A stretch of DNA of 64,000 nucleotides, taken from CAVTWH01 sp963850915. GTDB lineage: Bacteria; Actinomycetota; Actinomycetes; Mycobacteriales; Micromonosporaceae. The position numbers and the translations under genes were made by a program. Of this stretch, positions 8,837 through 17,209 are shown piece after piece. The notes beneath the pieces are model-generated. The model saw only the letters and a list, made by a program, of their open reading frames with translations, was not told where the DNA came from and made no database searches. Location: positions 1-64,000 of the forward strand of contig CAWKND010000006.1 of assembly GCA_963850915.1 (NCBI GenBank), in the 5' to 3' direction. The number at the start of each line of letters is the position of its first letter. Positions within the stretch are counted from its first letter, which is position 1.

Positions 8837-9355
8837 ATGGCGGTGCGTCTCGTCAGCTCCGACCTCGTCCATATGGACAAATACACCTTCATGTGGATCC
8901 AGCTGACGCACTTCGCTATCGATACTGCGCAGGATGATCGCTCGCTACTCGCGTCGCTCATCACCAACCCTGGGTACGCGCACGACTACGCCTCACCCTT
9001 CGATGCCGAGACTGCGATCATTGAACCCGCGATTCACGGGCGGTGGTGGCGCAGTAGCGTTCACCCGGACCTGTTTGAGCCGTGGACAGCGGTGGATGCC
9101 GAATCGCTCCTCCAGCGCTGGGCTGACGATCAGGAATGGACTGACCCGAACCACCGTCAACCTCCCGCAGCGCACCGACGCCTGCAGGACGTGTGCGCGC
9201 TCCTGCGCTCAGGTGAGCTCTACAAACTCCGCAACCCAGGACCCGAAGACGAGCACGACTACGGCTTCGTGACCGGCAGCATGGGCTTCCACGAATTCGT
9301 CGTGATCGACCGAAACAGTCAAAGCCTTCACCTCGTTGTCGCGTCCGACGACTAG
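8837..9355 (+). CDS. Hypothetical protein
   Basis: A 172-residue soluble protein without signal peptide or membrane segment. It is rich in Trp, Asp and His (WRSSVHPDLFEPWTAV, DDQEWTDPNHRQPP) and ends with a beta-rich YGFVTGSMGFHEFVVIDRN. The composition and size are typical of SUKH- or immunity-like proteins, but no defining motif is visible, so I leave it unassigned. ATG 8837 is possible; ATG 8873 (MDKYTFMWIQ) would also fit. It is divergent from the WD40 gene with about 110 bp between. Confidence 0.5.
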   Translation: MAVRLVSSDLVHMDKYTFMWIQLTHFAIDTAQDDRSLLASLITNPGYAHDYASPFDAETAIIEPAIHGRWWRSSVHPDLFEPWTAVDAESLLQRWADDQEWTDPNHRQPPAAHRRLQDVCALLRSGELYKLRNPGPEDEHDYGFVTGSMGFHEFVVIDRNSQSLHLVVASDD

Positions 9356-9486
9356 CCGGTCTAACTCATTCGCTCGTCGGCAGTTCACGGCGGCGGGGCG
9401 GCTGGGGTACCGAGCACCGAATGCGACGGCGCACGGCCCGCCAGCGCATAGTCCGCGGCATGACAGTGCATCCGATCAAGCGAATG

Positions 9487-10623
9487 TCATGGCAGCCGGT
9501 GCACGGGTGATACCGCCCGTAGGTGGACGAGTATGTCCACGGCCGCGGGGAGGGTGTCGACGGTGAGGTGTTCGGCAGCGTCGCGGGTCGGGTCGTAGAT
9601 GCCGCTGATCACGCGGATTGTCGTGGGTATGTCCCAGCGGTGGGTGCCGGGGGTACGCAGGTCGAGCCAGAGCGCAGGCTGGCTGGCTGTGCCGAGCTGG
9701 GCGTCGAGCCAGTCCGGGGGTGGTGCGGGGACGACGGCGATGCCGAGGTCGCCGTGGTGGAAGCCGATCGCCACGGCGACGTAGCCGGAGCCGTAATGTT
9801 CGCGTAGCACGGCACCGACGGTGGGCTGAGCTCCGCGCTCGGGGGCCAGGCCGAGGGTCACCGGGGTCGCCGTGGTGTGCGCGATGCCGTCCCAGTAGGC
9901 GATGCGTTCGTTGGTTCGCCGCTGGTGGCCGATGATGGCGGCAGCCCAGGCGCGGCTGTCTCCGGTGTAGTTGTGACGCCCGGCGACGCTGCGCTGGTGG
10001 AAGTCGGCGATGCGGCGCATCAGTGCCAAGGTGCCCTGGTCGGGTAGTTGTTCGACGATGGCGAGCGCATCGCGGGCGTGTTCGGCGAAGGAGCGGCCCG
10101 GATGGATGCCGCGTGCGCGTTGTACATGTTCGTCGGTCTGGTGTGCGGTGCGGATGGGCTCCAGATGGGCGGCGAGCGCGTTCAGCCGGCCCGGGGCGGC
10201 GGCGCGGACATAATCGAGCACGGCACCGTAGTCGGCGGGTCGCGCCTGAGCGGGCTTCACGCCCAGAATGCGGACCGGGTGGTCCGGGTGGTCGTGGTTG
10301 AATGCGCGGATCCAGTCCAGCGCCGCGGCCATCTCTGCGGTACGCCAGGGGCGCCAGGCGTCGGCCAGTGCCGCCGCGGCGGTTCCCGCTCCGCCGGTGA
10401 CGTACGTGTCAAGCGCCGTGGCGGTGCGTGCGTCGTCCTGCACAGCGAGGGCACGGAAGCCGTGACGCCGAACCAGGCGGCGGAAGAGCTGCTCGCGCAC
10501 CGCGAACGTCTCGTGGGCAAGTCTGGTGGACTCGCCGAGTCCGGCGATCGTCGTGCCCGCGCCGATCCGCTCGGCCAGATGGTCGAGCACGGCCTCTGGC
10601 AGCGCAGCCGCCAGGGTGGTCAT
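9487..10623 (-). CDS. Erythromycin-esterase-like protein
   Basis: A 378-residue cytoplasmic protein of the Ere/erythromycin-esterase family: TIAGLGESTRLAHETF near residue 25, RALAVQDDARTATALDTYV, and WRPWRTAEMAAALDWIRAFN, then helices and FHHGDLGIAVVP late. Canonical Ere macrolide esterases have a GExTHG motif whose His is catalytic; here the motif reads GESTRL, so that His is replaced by Arg. The protein belongs to the fold but may not open macrolide rings. Its ATG overlaps the stop of the FMN reductase gene (ATGA), so the two are translationally coupled and presumably controlled by the divergent TetR gene. Confidence 0.8.
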   Translation of the reverse strand: MTTLAAALPEAVLDHLAERIGAGTTIAGLGESTRLAHETFAVREQLFRRLVRRHGFRALAVQDDARTATALDTYVTGGAGTAAAALADAWRPWRTAEMAAALDWIRAFNHDHPDHPVRILGVKPAQARPADYGAVLDYVRAAAPGRLNALAAHLEPIRTAHQTDEHVQRARGIHPGRSFAEHARDALAIVEQLPDQGTLALMRRIADFHQRSVAGRHNYTGDSRAWAAAIIGHQRRTNERIAYWDGIAHTTATPVTLGLAPERGAQPTVGAVLREHYGSGYVAVAIGFHHGDLGIAVVPAPPPDWLDAQLGTASQPALWLDLRTPGTHRWDIPTTIRVISGIYDPTRDAAEHLTVDTLPAAVDILVHLRAVSPVHRLP

Positions 10624-11204
10624 GCCGGGGCTCCGCCGCGAACCTGGGTCAGTGCCCCGGACCAGGCCACGACGTCGTCCAGCATGGCCGCGAGGGCCTG
10701 GTGCTGCTGCGTGCCGGGCGTGAACCCGGCCGCGCCGTCGGCGTCGCGGGTGAAGTCGTGGTGCACGGACAGTGCCACCTGCGTGCGGACGGTTGCGATC
10801 CGCAGTTCGGCCAGAATCAGCCGTAGATGCTCGATTGCCCGGGTGGCGCCGTGTAGGCCGTAGCCGACGAAGCCGGCCGCCTTGTTGTTCCATTCGGCGT
10901 AGAGGAAGTCCAGTGCGTTTTTCAGCGCGGCCGGGATCGAATGGTTGTACTCCGGTGTCACGAACACGAAGCCGTCGAAGCGGGCGACGGTCTCGGCCCA
11001 GTGGACGGTGTGCGCGTTGTCGTACCGGCCGAAGATCGCCGGCTGGTGCTCGTCGAGCATCGGCAACGCAACGTCGGCCAGATCGACGATGTCGAAGCCG
11101 ACCGCTGGTTGCTCCAGCGCCGCCTGCGCGGCGACCCACTCGGCGACAATGCGACCGCGACGGCCAGGACGTGTGCTGCCGACGACGATGCCGATCCGGA
11201 CCAT
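10620..11204 (-). CDS. NADPH-dependent FMN reductase
   Basis: A 194-residue flavodoxin-like reductase. It has the phosphate-binding N-terminal IGIVVGSTRPGRRG, the FVFVTPEYNHSIPAALKNALD segment diagnostic of the NADPH-FMN reductase/azoreductase-type family, and KAAGFVGYG. It is expected to reduce FMN, quinones or azo/nitro compounds using NADPH. It is the first gene of a two-gene unit with the Ere-like gene, starting 21 bp from a 16-bp perfect palindrome that is probably the operator for the divergent TetR regulator. Confidence 0.88.
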   Translation of the reverse strand: MVRIGIVVGSTRPGRRGRIVAEWVAAQAALEQPAVGFDIVDLADVALPMLDEHQPAIFGRYDNAHTVHWAETVARFDGFVFVTPEYNHSIPAALKNALDFLYAEWNNKAAGFVGYGLHGATRAIEHLRLILAELRIATVRTQVALSVHHDFTRDADGAAGFTPGTQQHQALAAMLDDVVAWSGALTQVRGGAPA

Positions 11205-11224
11205 GAGAACTCCTCAACACTCGA

Positions 11225-11261
11225 TACACCGATCGGTGTAAAAACTACTGCGATCGGTGTA
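11225..11261. promoter_or_regulatory. TetR-type operator in divergent promoter
   Basis: A 16-bp perfect palindrome TACACCGATCGGTGTA (11225-11240) is followed by a second, imperfect copy (ACTACTGCGATCGGTGTAGT, 11245-11264). Both lie between the minus-strand FMN reductase gene (start 11204) and the plus-strand TetR gene (start about 11293). The half-site CGATCGGTGTA occurs in both copies. This is the classical layout for autoregulation by a TetR repressor that also silences the divergent operon. Confidence 0.75.
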
Positions 11262-11292
11262 GTTAGTGCAAGCCCCGGTGCAACGAGCTAGA

Positions 11293-11940
11293 GTGAGTCG
11301 CCGTGACTGGCGCAAGAAAGTGGTCGGCCAGCCCGACAAACGCCGGGCCATCGTGGCCGGAGCACTGAAACTCTTCGCCCGCGACGGCTACACCCGCGCC
11401 GCCCTGGACGCGATCGCCACCGAGGCCGGAGTCTCCAACCGCACCATCTACAACCACTTCACCGACAAGGCCGAACTGTTCCAGGCCGTGATCCAGGACA
11501 GCACCGAGCGTGTCGCGAGCACGATGGTCGACATCATCGACCGTCACCTCAGCAAGGTTACCGACCTCGAATCGGACCTGATCGACTTCGGGATGGCCTG
11601 GCTCAGTGTGCTGACCTCCGACCTGGCACCGCATTTCGCGCTCATCCGCCAGATCAACGCCGAACAAGACCACGTCCCGCCCGCCGCGCTGCAGCTCTGG
11701 CGGCAGACCGGCCCGCAGCGCACCCGCCACGAACTGGCCCAACGCCTGCATCGCATCGCCCAACGCGGCGACCTCGCGATCGACGACCCAGCCCGCGCGG
11801 CCGGGCACCTGATGCTGCTCATCTCCGCCGACAACCTCGCCAACCCGCACGACCTACACGACCCGCGCGAGACCAGAGCGATGATCACCGCCGGCGCGCA
11901 AGCCTTCCTGCACGGCTACGCGCGCCAGAGCACGTACTGA
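11293..11940 (+). CDS. TetR/AcrR family regulator
   Basis: About 215 residues. The N-terminal HTH reads IVAGALKLFARDGYTRAALDAIATEAGVSNRTIYNHF, split over residues about 20-57 and typical of TetR_N. The C-terminal ligand-binding region is all-helical, of the AcrR-type dimerisation kind. GTG 11293 is chosen as start; an upstream ATG at 11266 would place the coding region within the operator. It likely represses itself and the divergent FMN reductase/Ere-like operon through the palindromes at 11225-11261. The ligand is unknown but may be an aromatic or quinone-like drug. Confidence 0.85.
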   Translation: MSRRDWRKKVVGQPDKRRAIVAGALKLFARDGYTRAALDAIATEAGVSNRTIYNHFTDKAELFQAVIQDSTERVASTMVDIIDRHLSKVTDLESDLIDFGMAWLSVLTSDLAPHFALIRQINAEQDHVPPAALQLWRQTGPQRTRHELAQRLHRIAQRGDLAIDDPARAAGHLMLLISADNLANPHDLHDPRETRAMITAGAQAFLHGYARQSTY

Positions 11941-12188
11941 TCCCAGTCGACACAGCGCACCGCCGGCCACGAATCCCGAAGAAGACATCACGTCCCTTGC
12001 CGACGCCTCCGCCCACTGTGACCTCCCACGGCCAGTAACCCTTGATCACGTGAGCGCTCATCGGCACGACCGAACCCCCGTCGGGCCCTGGGCGACGGCC
12101 GCGTTGAGTAATGCCCGGTCCGCGGCATGAGCGGATGGCTCATGACCACGGCGGTTAGGCGCGCGCGGGACCTGAACACGACCGCTGA

Positions 12189-13082
12189 TCAGAACGCGAG
12201 GCGGGCGGCTGTACCAGCTTCCAGGGCCGACCAGACTGCCCCATCGAGGGCAACGGTGATTCCGTGTGGTTCGGACCTCGGGGTTGGTAGTTCGTAATGG
12301 CGAAAGGCGCCGTGGGGGCTGACGTGTCCGATGCGGTTGGCAGCCCATTCGGTGAACCAACAGCCGCCCACCGGGTCGGCGACGATCGCGTGGGGTCTGG
12401 CCGCGCGGTCCGGTAGCGGGAACTCCTGGATTCCGCCGTCGGGTGTGATCCGGCCGACCTGCCCCGCGATGATCTCCACGAACCAGAGGGCGCCGTCGAC
12501 GCCGGCCGCGATGCCGACCGGCCCGGCAGCGGCAGTGGGTAGCTCGTGAAGGGTGATCGTGCCGTCGAGGTCGATCCGACCGATCGCGTTGGCCTGGTTC
12601 AGCGTGAACCATAGTGCCTCGTCCGGGCCTGCCGTGATCATCGACGGGAAGGCGCCCCGGACCGGCAGCGGAAACTCAGTGATCTCACCGCTGTCGGTCA
12701 GCCGGCCGATGGTGTCGGTGTTCATCTCGGTAAACCACAGTGCGCCGTCGGGGCCAGCCACGATGCCGAACGGTCCACTGTCCGGCATGGGAGTGGCGAA
12801 CGATGTGCTGGTGCCGTCCGTGGCGATACGGCCGATCCGGTGGTCCCGGTTACGGGTGAACCACAGCGCGCCGTCCGGCCCGGACGTAATGATGGAGGGG
12901 CCGCAACCCGCCGAGTCCAAAGTATGCGTGGTGACGTCGTCACTTGGCCCAAGGCGGCAGATCTGTCCGCCGTGCACCAGGGTGAACCAGAGTGCCCCGT
13001 CAGGGCCGATGGTGACGCCGTACGGGCCGGCACCTCTGGCCCCCACCGAAACCTCGGTTATCAGGTGGTGTTCGTCGGGCAT
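12189..13082 (-). CDS. vgb: Virginiamycin B lyase-like beta-propeller protein
   Basis: A 297-residue, seven-bladed propeller whose blades repeat GPDGALWFT followed by IGRI. This is the signature of Vgb (streptogramin B lyase) and related SMP-like proteins. Vgb linearises type B streptogramins by Mg-dependent elimination. From memory of VgbB, its catalytic residues correspond here to His231 (RPHA), Glu271 and His273 (EPHG). The position of the last acidic ligand appears to be Leu, with Glu next to it. The start is ATG 13082 behind AAGGAGGA; the upstream extension looks non-coding. Activity is plausible but many actinomycete paralogues are not resistance enzymes. Confidence 0.75.
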   Translation of the reverse strand: MPDEHHLITEVSVGARGAGPYGVTIGPDGALWFTLVHGGQICRLGPSDDVTTHTLDSAGCGPSIITSGPDGALWFTRNRDHRIGRIATDGTSTSFATPMPDSGPFGIVAGPDGALWFTEMNTDTIGRLTDSGEITEFPLPVRGAFPSMITAGPDEALWFTLNQANAIGRIDLDGTITLHELPTAAAGPVGIAAGVDGALWFVEIIAGQVGRITPDGGIQEFPLPDRAARPHAIVADPVGGCWFTEWAANRIGHVSPHGAFRHYELPTPRSEPHGITVALDGAVWSALEAGTAARLAF

Positions 13083-13211
13083 CCGGTCCTCCTTCGCAGC
13101 CGCCGACACCATCAACCAGTGCTTACTCGCCGCGCAATCGATATAGCCAAAAGACACGCCGAACGCGGCGAATCGCCCTGCCGCCGACCAGATCAGGCGC
13201 ACGCTCATCGG

Positions 13212-13485
13212 CTAGAAGCGGATGGTGGAGGGCGAGCCATCTGCGATAGTGGGCCGCGACTGCGGTCCTACCGCCGCGACTTCCCTGTGGGTCGGGATCT
13301 GTTGGGCTGGTGGACGGTGACGGTCATCGTGGCGGCGCCAGTGGTCCACGATCATGTCGGCCAGGGGCCGTGACAGCCTGCTCGTACTGCTCCTGGGTGA
13401 TCGGAACGAGTTCTGGCTCCCCCATGACGAATCTCGGAAGCCGCGGCCGACCACGACCACGACGTAACGGATCGGGGTCAGTCAC
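13212..13485 (-). pseudogene. Small conserved-looking gene, frameshifted
   Basis: Two overlapping frames join into one sensible protein if one C is removed from a CCCC run near 13372. It would read DPDPLRRGRGRPRLPRFVMG, then ITQEQYEQAVTALADMIVDHW and RRHDDRHRPPAQQI. A segment of the form 'VTALADMIVDHW' following 'ITQEQYEQA' looks like a real helical protein and not noise. I cannot name the family. A 40-bp part of it (13316-13355) recurs nearly identically in reverse at 60079-60118. The start is uncertain. Confidence 0.4.
13316..13355. repeat. 40-bp dispersed repeat, copy 1
   Basis: Matches the reverse complement of 60079-60118 at 38 of 40 positions. The segment starts GGTGACGGTCATCGTGGCGG and ends GGTCCACGATCAT. 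It codes (minus strand) for the MIVDHWRRHDDRH part of the frameshifted small gene. Confidence 0.75.
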
Positions 13486-13679
13486 GACAACAACCCAACA
13501 GGCAGGACCACACCCCTTCAACGACCATGGTCACGCCAGGTTCCGAGGGCCAGCCCGCCGCCTCGGCGGCCGGGCCAGGCCGGGCACGCACTCATCGCGG
13601 CATTAGAGTGGCCTGACCTGACCTGCCGATCGACGTAACCCCTGTTAGGGCCCCTGATCGCCGTTAGTAGTGTCAGGGG

Positions 13680-14147
13680 GTGCTGATTCCGACTCGAGAA
13701 CTGACACCTGACGACCTTGAGCTCGTGGAGTTCGCCCGCCAGATTGTCGAGGCGAATACCGACGGTGATGGTGGCGTCCACACCATGGGTAGTGCCGTTC
13801 GCGGAATCGACGGCAAGATGTACGGCGGCATCAACGTCTACCATTTCACCGGCGGTCCTTGCGCGGAGCTCGTTGCCCTCGGCCACGCACGTGCGTCCGG
13901 TGCCAGAGAACTCTCCACCATCGTCGCTGTAGGGAATTTCAGGCGGGGGCCTGTCGGCCCGTGCGGGCGTGACCGCCAGGTGCTCTTCGACTACCACCCC
14001 AGCATCCGCGTCATACTCCCCACGGCCGAAGGCGTCAGGAGTGTCCGGATCAAGGACCTCATGCCGTTGGGCGCAGTGTGGACGGTCAAGGAGGGAACGC
14101 AAGAGTTCGACCCGACGATCTTCGAGAACGTTGCGCCCCTCCCGTAG
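13680..14147 (+). CDS. Blasticidin-S-deaminase-like cytidine deaminase
   Basis: 155 residues of the cytidine deaminase fold, closest by eye to blasticidin-S deaminase. It shares NVYHFTGGPCAEL and the spacing to a PCGR motif with that enzyme. Zn ligand Cys61 and catalytic Glu63 (PCAE) are present. In the second zinc motif, PCGRDRQ (94-100), Cys95 is present but the usual second cysteine is Asp98. The protein may therefore deaminate a nucleoside or nucleoside antibiotic, or have altered metal binding. It starts at GTG 13680; the preceding GGGG is only a weak ribosome site. Monocistronic. Confidence 0.78.
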   Translation: MLIPTRELTPDDLELVEFARQIVEANTDGDGGVHTMGSAVRGIDGKMYGGINVYHFTGGPCAELVALGHARASGARELSTIVAVGNFRRGPVGPCGRDRQVLFDYHPSIRVILPTAEGVRSVRIKDLMPLGAVWTVKEGTQEFDPTIFENVAPLP

Positions 14148-14474
14148 GCATCGTCGACGCATCGGTCATTGGTACGTCTGGTCATCGGCTACCGCGTGAT
14201 CAACGCCCGCTCCGCGGCAAATGAGGATGCCGGCGAGGCCGTGCCTCAAGAGTGATATTTCTGAGTGCGGGCGATCCGTACCGACTGTCACCGAGCCGAT
14301 GATCCTGGCGCGCCTCCTGCTCGATTCGGACATGGACAGTGTCGACAGGGTGGCTGACGGCGTTCGTCGATCTTCCCGGTGGCTCTACATGTCAACGACG
14401 GTGGAAAACTCGAATCTTGACCCCTTGGTGCCGGGGGTCTAGATCTTGTCGGTGGTGGGTAGGAGCCTTGGTTC
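14148..14474. other. Intergenic region, no gene recognised
   Basis: 327 bp between the deaminase and the PPOX-fold gene. A short motif around CCGCTCCGCGGCAAATGAGGATG (14200-14230 region) resembles sequence at 12110-12135. No convincing coding frame or hairpin was found. The promoter of the next gene should lie in its last 100 bp. Confidence 0.4.
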
Positions 14475-14888
14475 ATGTCGCTTTCGATTCCAGAGCGCGA
14501 GGAGTTTCTCGCCCAGCCGCATGTTGCCGCACTGTCTGTGAGCGCGGGCCCGGGCCGTGGGCCGTTGGTCGTCCCGATCTGGTACCACTACGTCCCGGGC
14601 GGTCCGCTCTGGGTCTCGACCCATCGGGATTCGCGTAAGGGAAAGCTGATTGCCGAGGCTGGTCGGTTCTCACTGATGGTCGATCGGGTGGCGCCCACGA
14701 CGCGCTATGTCTCGGTCGAGGGACGAGCCAGCGTGATCGGGCCTTCGAGCGATGATGATCTCCGTGTGATTGCCAGCAGGTATCTCGTGCCGGAGAAGGT
14801 CGAGCCGTATGTGAGGTTCGCGCGGGGCGAGTACCGGATCGAGCTGGAGCCGGAGCATTGGCTCTCTTCGGATCTCGGCGAGCCGTGA
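14475..14888 (+). CDS. Pyridoxamine 5'-phosphate oxidase-fold protein
   Basis: 137 residues of split-barrel flavin-binding type: N-terminal SIPEREEFLAQPHVAALSVS, the strand PLVVPIWYHYVPGGPLWVST, then SRKGKLIAEAGRFSLMVDRV and RYVSVEGRASVI. These match the PPOX/deazaflavin-dependent nitroreductase-like group that binds FMN or F420. F420-binding paralogues are common in actinomycetes; the cofactor cannot be settled from sequence alone. It starts at ATG 14475. No partner gene is adjacent. Confidence 0.8.
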   Translation: MSLSIPEREEFLAQPHVAALSVSAGPGRGPLVVPIWYHYVPGGPLWVSTHRDSRKGKLIAEAGRFSLMVDRVAPTTRYVSVEGRASVIGPSSDDDLRVIASRYLVPEKVEPYVRFARGEYRIELEPEHWLSSDLGEP

Positions 14889-15564
14889 TCGACCGGTAGC
14901 GGCAGGCGCAGCCCGGTCGCGTCGTCGACACTACATGGACGCTAACGTTCTCGACCGTCGATGAGTCCGTCGCCTGCTGGTGCGAAGGAGGGAACTGGCG
15001 AGGCGGCGAACAGCAGTAGCTTCAGTGCGCTGGCCAATCGATCGTGCCGGAACCGGGTGTATCGCCAATGATCGCGGCGATCCGGCGCATGATCGGATGC
15101 ACTGAATGGCGCATGATCGGATGCACTGAATTCGGCAGATCCGGATGCGCCACCACGGGATGTTCGTCACCGGCGGTAGGCGCGGGCTCGGCGCTGCTGC
15201 GGTCGGCGTCGGCTGTTCCTCGCCTCGTCGCGCAACATTCCTATCGCCCATGGTCTGGCGAGGCGCCGTTCGCGAAGGCATTCGCGGTCGGCGAACGCCT
15301 CGCTGTCGGAGGCGTTGTGCGTCAACGTGCCGGACCGGCGTGCGCTCGCCAGTTGGCCGCGCCGCCCTTGAGACATCTGGCCACAGCCCTGGTCATCGTC
15401 CACATTGTACGAACAACCCGACACATCACCCAGTAGCAGCGTGTTGCTCGCAATGCCCAGTCGGTACCGCGCAAGAATCGACGTACTAGTTGACCGAATG
15501 GCCGACGCACACCTGGCCGTTCGGTAGGGTCGCGGGAATTCGGACCTGTCGATAACGTACGGCC
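14889..15564. other. Intergenic region with a 24-bp tandem repeat
   Basis: 676 bp without a convincing gene. It contains the tandem repeat at 15085-15132 and several short open frames on both strands that look like high-GC noise. The start of the downstream GH25 gene (GTG 15565) has no strong Shine-Dalgarno sequence. Possible promoter elements lie in the more AT-rich stretch 15395-15560. Confidence 0.4.
15085..15132. repeat. Two-copy 24-bp tandem repeat
   Basis: GCGCATGATCGGATGCACTG + AATG occurs twice in succession (15085-15108 and 15109-15132), differing only in the last base. A further partial echo (CGGATGCGCCA) follows at 15145. There is no associated gene. Confidence 0.7.
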
Positions 15565-17199
15565 GTGATTTCCCGGAAGATATTCGGACTGATCGCCGGC
15601 CTCGCCGCTGTGGCTGTCGGCGGATACCTGCTCGTCCAGACGCCCGCTGCCCGCGCCGAGACCAACACGTTCACCGACGGTGGCGGCTACGCCGACGCGG
15701 GCTCGCACGGGTTGAGCCGGCAGGCGATGACCGCCACCTCGGCGCCGGCCGACTTCCCGGTCGCCGGGATCGACATCTCCAGCCACGACCACTCACAGTT
15801 CGCGGTGGACTTCACGTCCATCGCGGCGAGCGGCACGAAGTTCGTCTACATCAAGGCGACCGAGGGCAAGACCTACGCGAACCCGTACTACAGCAGCGAC
15901 TACCAGGCGGCGAAGACGGCAGGTCTGATGGTCGGCGCCTACGCGTTCGCCCGGCCGGACCAGAGCGACCCGGTGGGCCAGGCGGACTACCTGGTGAACA
16001 ATTCGCTGTGGGAGGCCGACAACCAGACGATGATCCCGTTCATTGACCTGGAGTGGCCGTACTCCAGCCTCGGCCTGGGCTCCTGCTGGAACCAGACCCC
16101 GGCCCAACTGACCACCTGGATCCACGCGTTCTTGAACGAGGTCGAGGCCAAGATCGGCCGGCCGCCGATGATCTACACGGCGGCGAACTGGTGGAATCCG
16201 TGCACCGGCAACGACACCACGTTCGGCAACTATCCGCTGGACGTCGCGCTGTATGGCTCGACCGCGCCGACCACCCTGCCGGCCGGTTGGAGCACGTATG
16301 CGATCTGGCAGTACGCGGGCGGGGACAACGGTATCGCCGGCGACTACGACAAGGACGTGTACCACGGCGACGTGAACGGCCTCAGGACCCTGGCCGGCGC
16401 CTCCCCGGCCACCACGATCCGGCTGCACGCGCACGCCAACGGGGAGTACGTCTCGGCCGACCACGCCGGTGCCAGTCCACTGATCGCCAACCGGGGCACG
16501 TTCGACGCGTGGGAGACGTTCGACGAGGTGGACCTCGGCCGCGGCAACATCGCGCTGCGCTCGCACGCCGACGGCGACTACGTGACCGCCGACAACGCCG
16601 GCAGTTCGCCGCTGATCGCCAACCGTCTCAGCGCCGGTGCCTGGGAGACCTTCCAGCTGGTCCACAACACCGACGGCAGCGTGTCGCTCAAGGCCGGTGC
16701 GAACGGCGACTACGTGACCGCCGACAAGGGTGGCGCGTCCCCGCTGATCGCGAGCCGGACCTCGATCGGCTTGTGGGAGGAGTTCGACGAGGTGCTCGCG
16801 CCGACCCGGCCGGTGAGCTTCCGGGCCCACGCCAACGGCCAGTACGTGACTGCCAACAACGCCGGCAAGCTGCCGCTGGTCGCCGCCCGAACCGGGATCG
16901 GCCAATGGGAGACGTTTGACCTGACCGACCTGGGCGGCGGCTACCTCGCCCTGCATGCGCAGGCCGACAGCGACTACGTGACCGCCGACAACGGCGGCAA
17001 CGCGCCGTTGATCGCCAACCGGCCCAGCGCCGGCGTCTGGGAGACGTTCCAGCTGGTCCACAACGACGACGGCAGCGTGTCGCTCAAGGCCGGCGCCAAC
17101 GGTGAGTACGTGACCGCCGACAACGCCGGCAGCTCGCCGCTGGTCGCCAGCAGGACCGCGATCGGCCCGTGGGAAGAGTTCGACCTGATCGCGGACTGA
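15565..17199 (+). CDS. Secreted GH25 muramidase with fascin-like C-terminal repeats
   Basis: A 544-residue secreted lysozyme-type enzyme. Signal segment: residues 1-32 (hydrophobic core, then TPAARA). The GH25 domain spans about 65-265, with active-site motifs GIDISSHDH (Asp70) and FIDLEWP carrying the DxE pair; it cleaves the N-acetylmuramic acid bond of peptidoglycan. From about 275 to the end there are six repeats of about 46 residues built on 'HANGEYVSADHAGASPLIAN', each ending in W-E-T-F or W-E-E-F. These resemble fascin/beta-trefoil units, so probably two trefoils that bind carbohydrate. The start is GTG. Likely role: cell-wall turnover or competition. Confidence 0.92.
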   Translation: MISRKIFGLIAGLAAVAVGGYLLVQTPAARAETNTFTDGGGYADAGSHGLSRQAMTATSAPADFPVAGIDISSHDHSQFAVDFTSIAASGTKFVYIKATEGKTYANPYYSSDYQAAKTAGLMVGAYAFARPDQSDPVGQADYLVNNSLWEADNQTMIPFIDLEWPYSSLGLGSCWNQTPAQLTTWIHAFLNEVEAKIGRPPMIYTAANWWNPCTGNDTTFGNYPLDVALYGSTAPTTLPAGWSTYAIWQYAGGDNGIAGDYDKDVYHGDVNGLRTLAGASPATTIRLHAHANGEYVSADHAGASPLIANRGTFDAWETFDEVDLGRGNIALRSHADGDYVTADNAGSSPLIANRLSAGAWETFQLVHNTDGSVSLKAGANGDYVTADKGGASPLIASRTSIGLWEEFDEVLAPTRPVSFRAHANGQYVTANNAGKLPLVAARTGIGQWETFDLTDLGGGYLALHAQADSDYVTADNGGNAPLIANRPSAGVWETFQLVHNDDGSVSLKAGANGEYVTADNAGSSPLVASRTAIGPWEEFDLIAD

Positions 17200-17209
17200 C
17201 GACAGTGCG

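Noticed and set aside
15085..15132. Possible CRISPR repeat
   Set aside because: Only two adjoining copies with no spacer between them and no cas genes in the window.
15793..17061. 422-codon minus-strand frame opposite the GH25 gene
   Set aside because: Repetitive VVGGHVVAV pattern simply reflects the complementary strand of the fascin-like repeats.
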